Assembly: GCA_016776505.1 (NCBI GenBank)
Contig: JADHTG010000020.1
Location: 1 to 45,228, forward strand
Direction: 5' to 3'
Length of the DNA stretch: 45,228 nucleotides
Source of the DNA: Bacteroidota bacterium
GTDB taxonomy: Bacteria > Bacteroidota > Bacteroidia > CAILMK01 > JAAYUY01
Shown here: positions 44,618-45,228 of the stretch, in pieces
How the letters are laid out: every line of letters starts with the position of its first letter
Position numbering within the stretch: the first letter of the stretch is position 1
Translations under genes and position numbers: made by a program
The notes under the pieces: model-generated
Databases searched by the model: none
What the model saw: only the letters and a program-made list of their open reading frames with translations
What the model was told of the DNA's origin: nothing

Positions 44618-44920
44618 TTAAACAAGCCTGGTAAGATTTATTTCATCGCCCGGACAGGATTCTGCTTCCTTGATCCAATTAACTCCAACCTGCAGTGGAA
44701 AACTTTCCTGGTTCAGATCAATATTGCAGTCATCCGGCACAGCCAGGAAGCGAAAAGTTTCTCCTTCGACCTCAATAAACCAACCACCACAGCACACACT
44801 TTTGCGCATATCCGGGCCGCTTATGACTCCATCAAATACAACTGGTTTATCCTTGCTACAGGATACAGCAATTAAAATATATAAAATGAAAAAAGCTATG
44901 ATTTTTATGTGAGTCTTCAT
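44618..44920 (-). CDS. Small cysteine-containing lipoprotein
   Basis: A 100-residue predicted lipoprotein: a basic start, a hydrophobic stretch and lipobox AVSC with the lipid-bearing Cys21. The ~80-residue mature part has four further Cys (VCCGGWFIE, PDDCNID, ESCPGDE), enough for two disulfides, and short beta-like segments (FIEVEGETFRFLAV). I recall similar small lipoproteins in Bacteroidota but no function. It is the last intact gene in the window. Confidence 0.7.
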   Translation of the reverse strand: MKTHIKIIAFFILYILIAVSCSKDKPVVFDGVISGPDMRKSVCCGGWFIEVEGETFRFLAVPDDCNIDLNQESFPLQVGVNWIKEAESCPGDEINLTRLV

Positions 44921-45228
44921 GTCAACGATTTTTTTATAGATGCAAAAGAAGTGGGAAAAGTTGTATCAGGACTCAATGAATAAAATTAAATAAATCCCAC
45001 CTGGATCCAGATATCCGTATTTCTTCCCTTATCATCCACACAGGAAATCTTGTTTTCCCCTTTCCGTGGTGTGAAGAATATTTGGCAGCCCTCTCTGAGT
45101 CTCTTACCAAACAGCTAATAAACCAATTGCAAGAAACTGTCAAGGACTCAGAGAATTGCACTTCATTAACTTGATATTTGAATTGACGATTTTTTATGTA
45201 TTTCTAATAAACTCAAAATGAAGTAAAG
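44921..45228. other. Terminal non-genic region
   Basis: These 308 bp contain no intact gene. The only readable coding trace is the short minus-strand remnant at 44986-45114. The window ends here, so upstream sequence for any gene beyond is missing. Confidence 0.5.
44986..45114 (-). pseudogene. Remnant resembling the C-terminus of penicillin-binding protein 1C
   Basis: A 42-codon stretch between stops reads ...REGCQIFFTPRKGENK, ISCVDDKGRNTDIWIQVGFI, stop. The pattern 'F.P..GeN.i.cVDd.Gr....v.v' matches the end of the BiPBP_C domain at the C-terminus of PbpC-type bifunctional penicillin-binding proteins. An in-frame stop (45115-45117) cuts it off, and nothing similar is readable upstream to base 45228. 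It is therefore most likely a decayed fragment. The match is by eye and short, so the identity is tentative. Confidence 0.4.

Noticed and set aside
44973..45161. 62-codon minus-strand open frame near the end of the window
   Set aside because: It needs a GTG start, looks like no protein family, and overlaps a different minus-strand frame that carries a PbpC-like tail.
1..45228. tRNA, rRNA, riboswitch or CRISPR array
   Set aside because: No cloverleaf with a GTTCRANNC T-arm, no rRNA stretches and no regularly spaced direct repeats were seen by eye; a covariance-model scan would be needed to exclude weak cases.

Overview
The window is AT-rich chromosomal DNA from a member of the Bacteroidota, probably an environmental Bacteroidales/Marinilabiliales- or Sphingobacteriia-like lineage. 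The assignment rests on type IX secretion (T9SS)-associated PorQ and PorV-like barrels, TamB divergent from TsaD, a GWxTD-family protein, a WbqC-family protein, a DUF2795-type small acidic protein, and many copies of the Bacteroidota -7 promoter element TAnnTTTG placed a few to about 45 nt upstream of starts. Several genes start with TTG. A flavodiiron protein suggests an anaerobic or oxygen-tolerant anaerobic life. No rRNA, tRNA, CRISPR array, prophage or intact transposon was seen.

Layout. 1-4.1 kb: 5' part of hemW (cut by the window edge), divergent porQ, then a minus-strand PorV-like barrel plus NHL-repeat lipoprotein pair. 4.1-9.6 kb: giant tamB divergent from tsaD, then an intergenic REP-like hairpin block. 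9.8-15.2 kb (minus strand): a YqgE-family gene; a translationally coupled pair made of a membrane-anchored SGNH hydrolase and an 861-residue barrel protein of unknown function; and mtgA. 15.4-22 kb (plus strand): mfd, a dead RAYT/IS200-like transposase fragment, a rhomboid protease, an NtrC-like regulator and a LOG-family hydrolase. 22-24.7 kb (minus strand): nadA and nadB, the two steps from aspartate to quinolinate. 24.8-26 kb: flavodiiron protein. 26.4-30.1 kb: sulfate activation operon cysC-cysD-cysN with cysQ divergent. 30.1-32.5 kb: obgE, the DUF2795-type gene and gpmA. 32.5-33.5 kb: a probable AbiE-like toxin/antitoxin pair. 33.6-38.7 kb: mtnA, apt, dprA, a degenerate alkaline phosphatase homologue, a small membrane protein and accA. 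38.7-44.5 kb: WbqC-family protein, GWxTD-family protein, LpxL-like acyltransferase, family 2 glycosyltransferase and MFS transporter. The last 0.7 kb holds a small lipoprotein and what looks like a decayed C-terminal piece of a penicillin-binding protein 1C.

Most genes are core metabolism or envelope biogenesis. The points most worth a second look are: (1) a secreted alkaline-phosphatase-fold protein that has lost its nucleophile and most metal ligands, next to a tiny membrane protein; (2) the SGNH hydrolase/861-residue barrel pair; (3) the PorV-like barrel/NHL lipoprotein pair; (4) the AbiEii-like toxin with a 50-bp overlapping partner and an apparently near-leaderless promoter; (5) an NtrC-like regulator with an altered GAFTGA loop; (6) purine-rich tandem and inverted repeats between genes. 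All family assignments come from reading motifs and recalled family knowledge; no database search was run.
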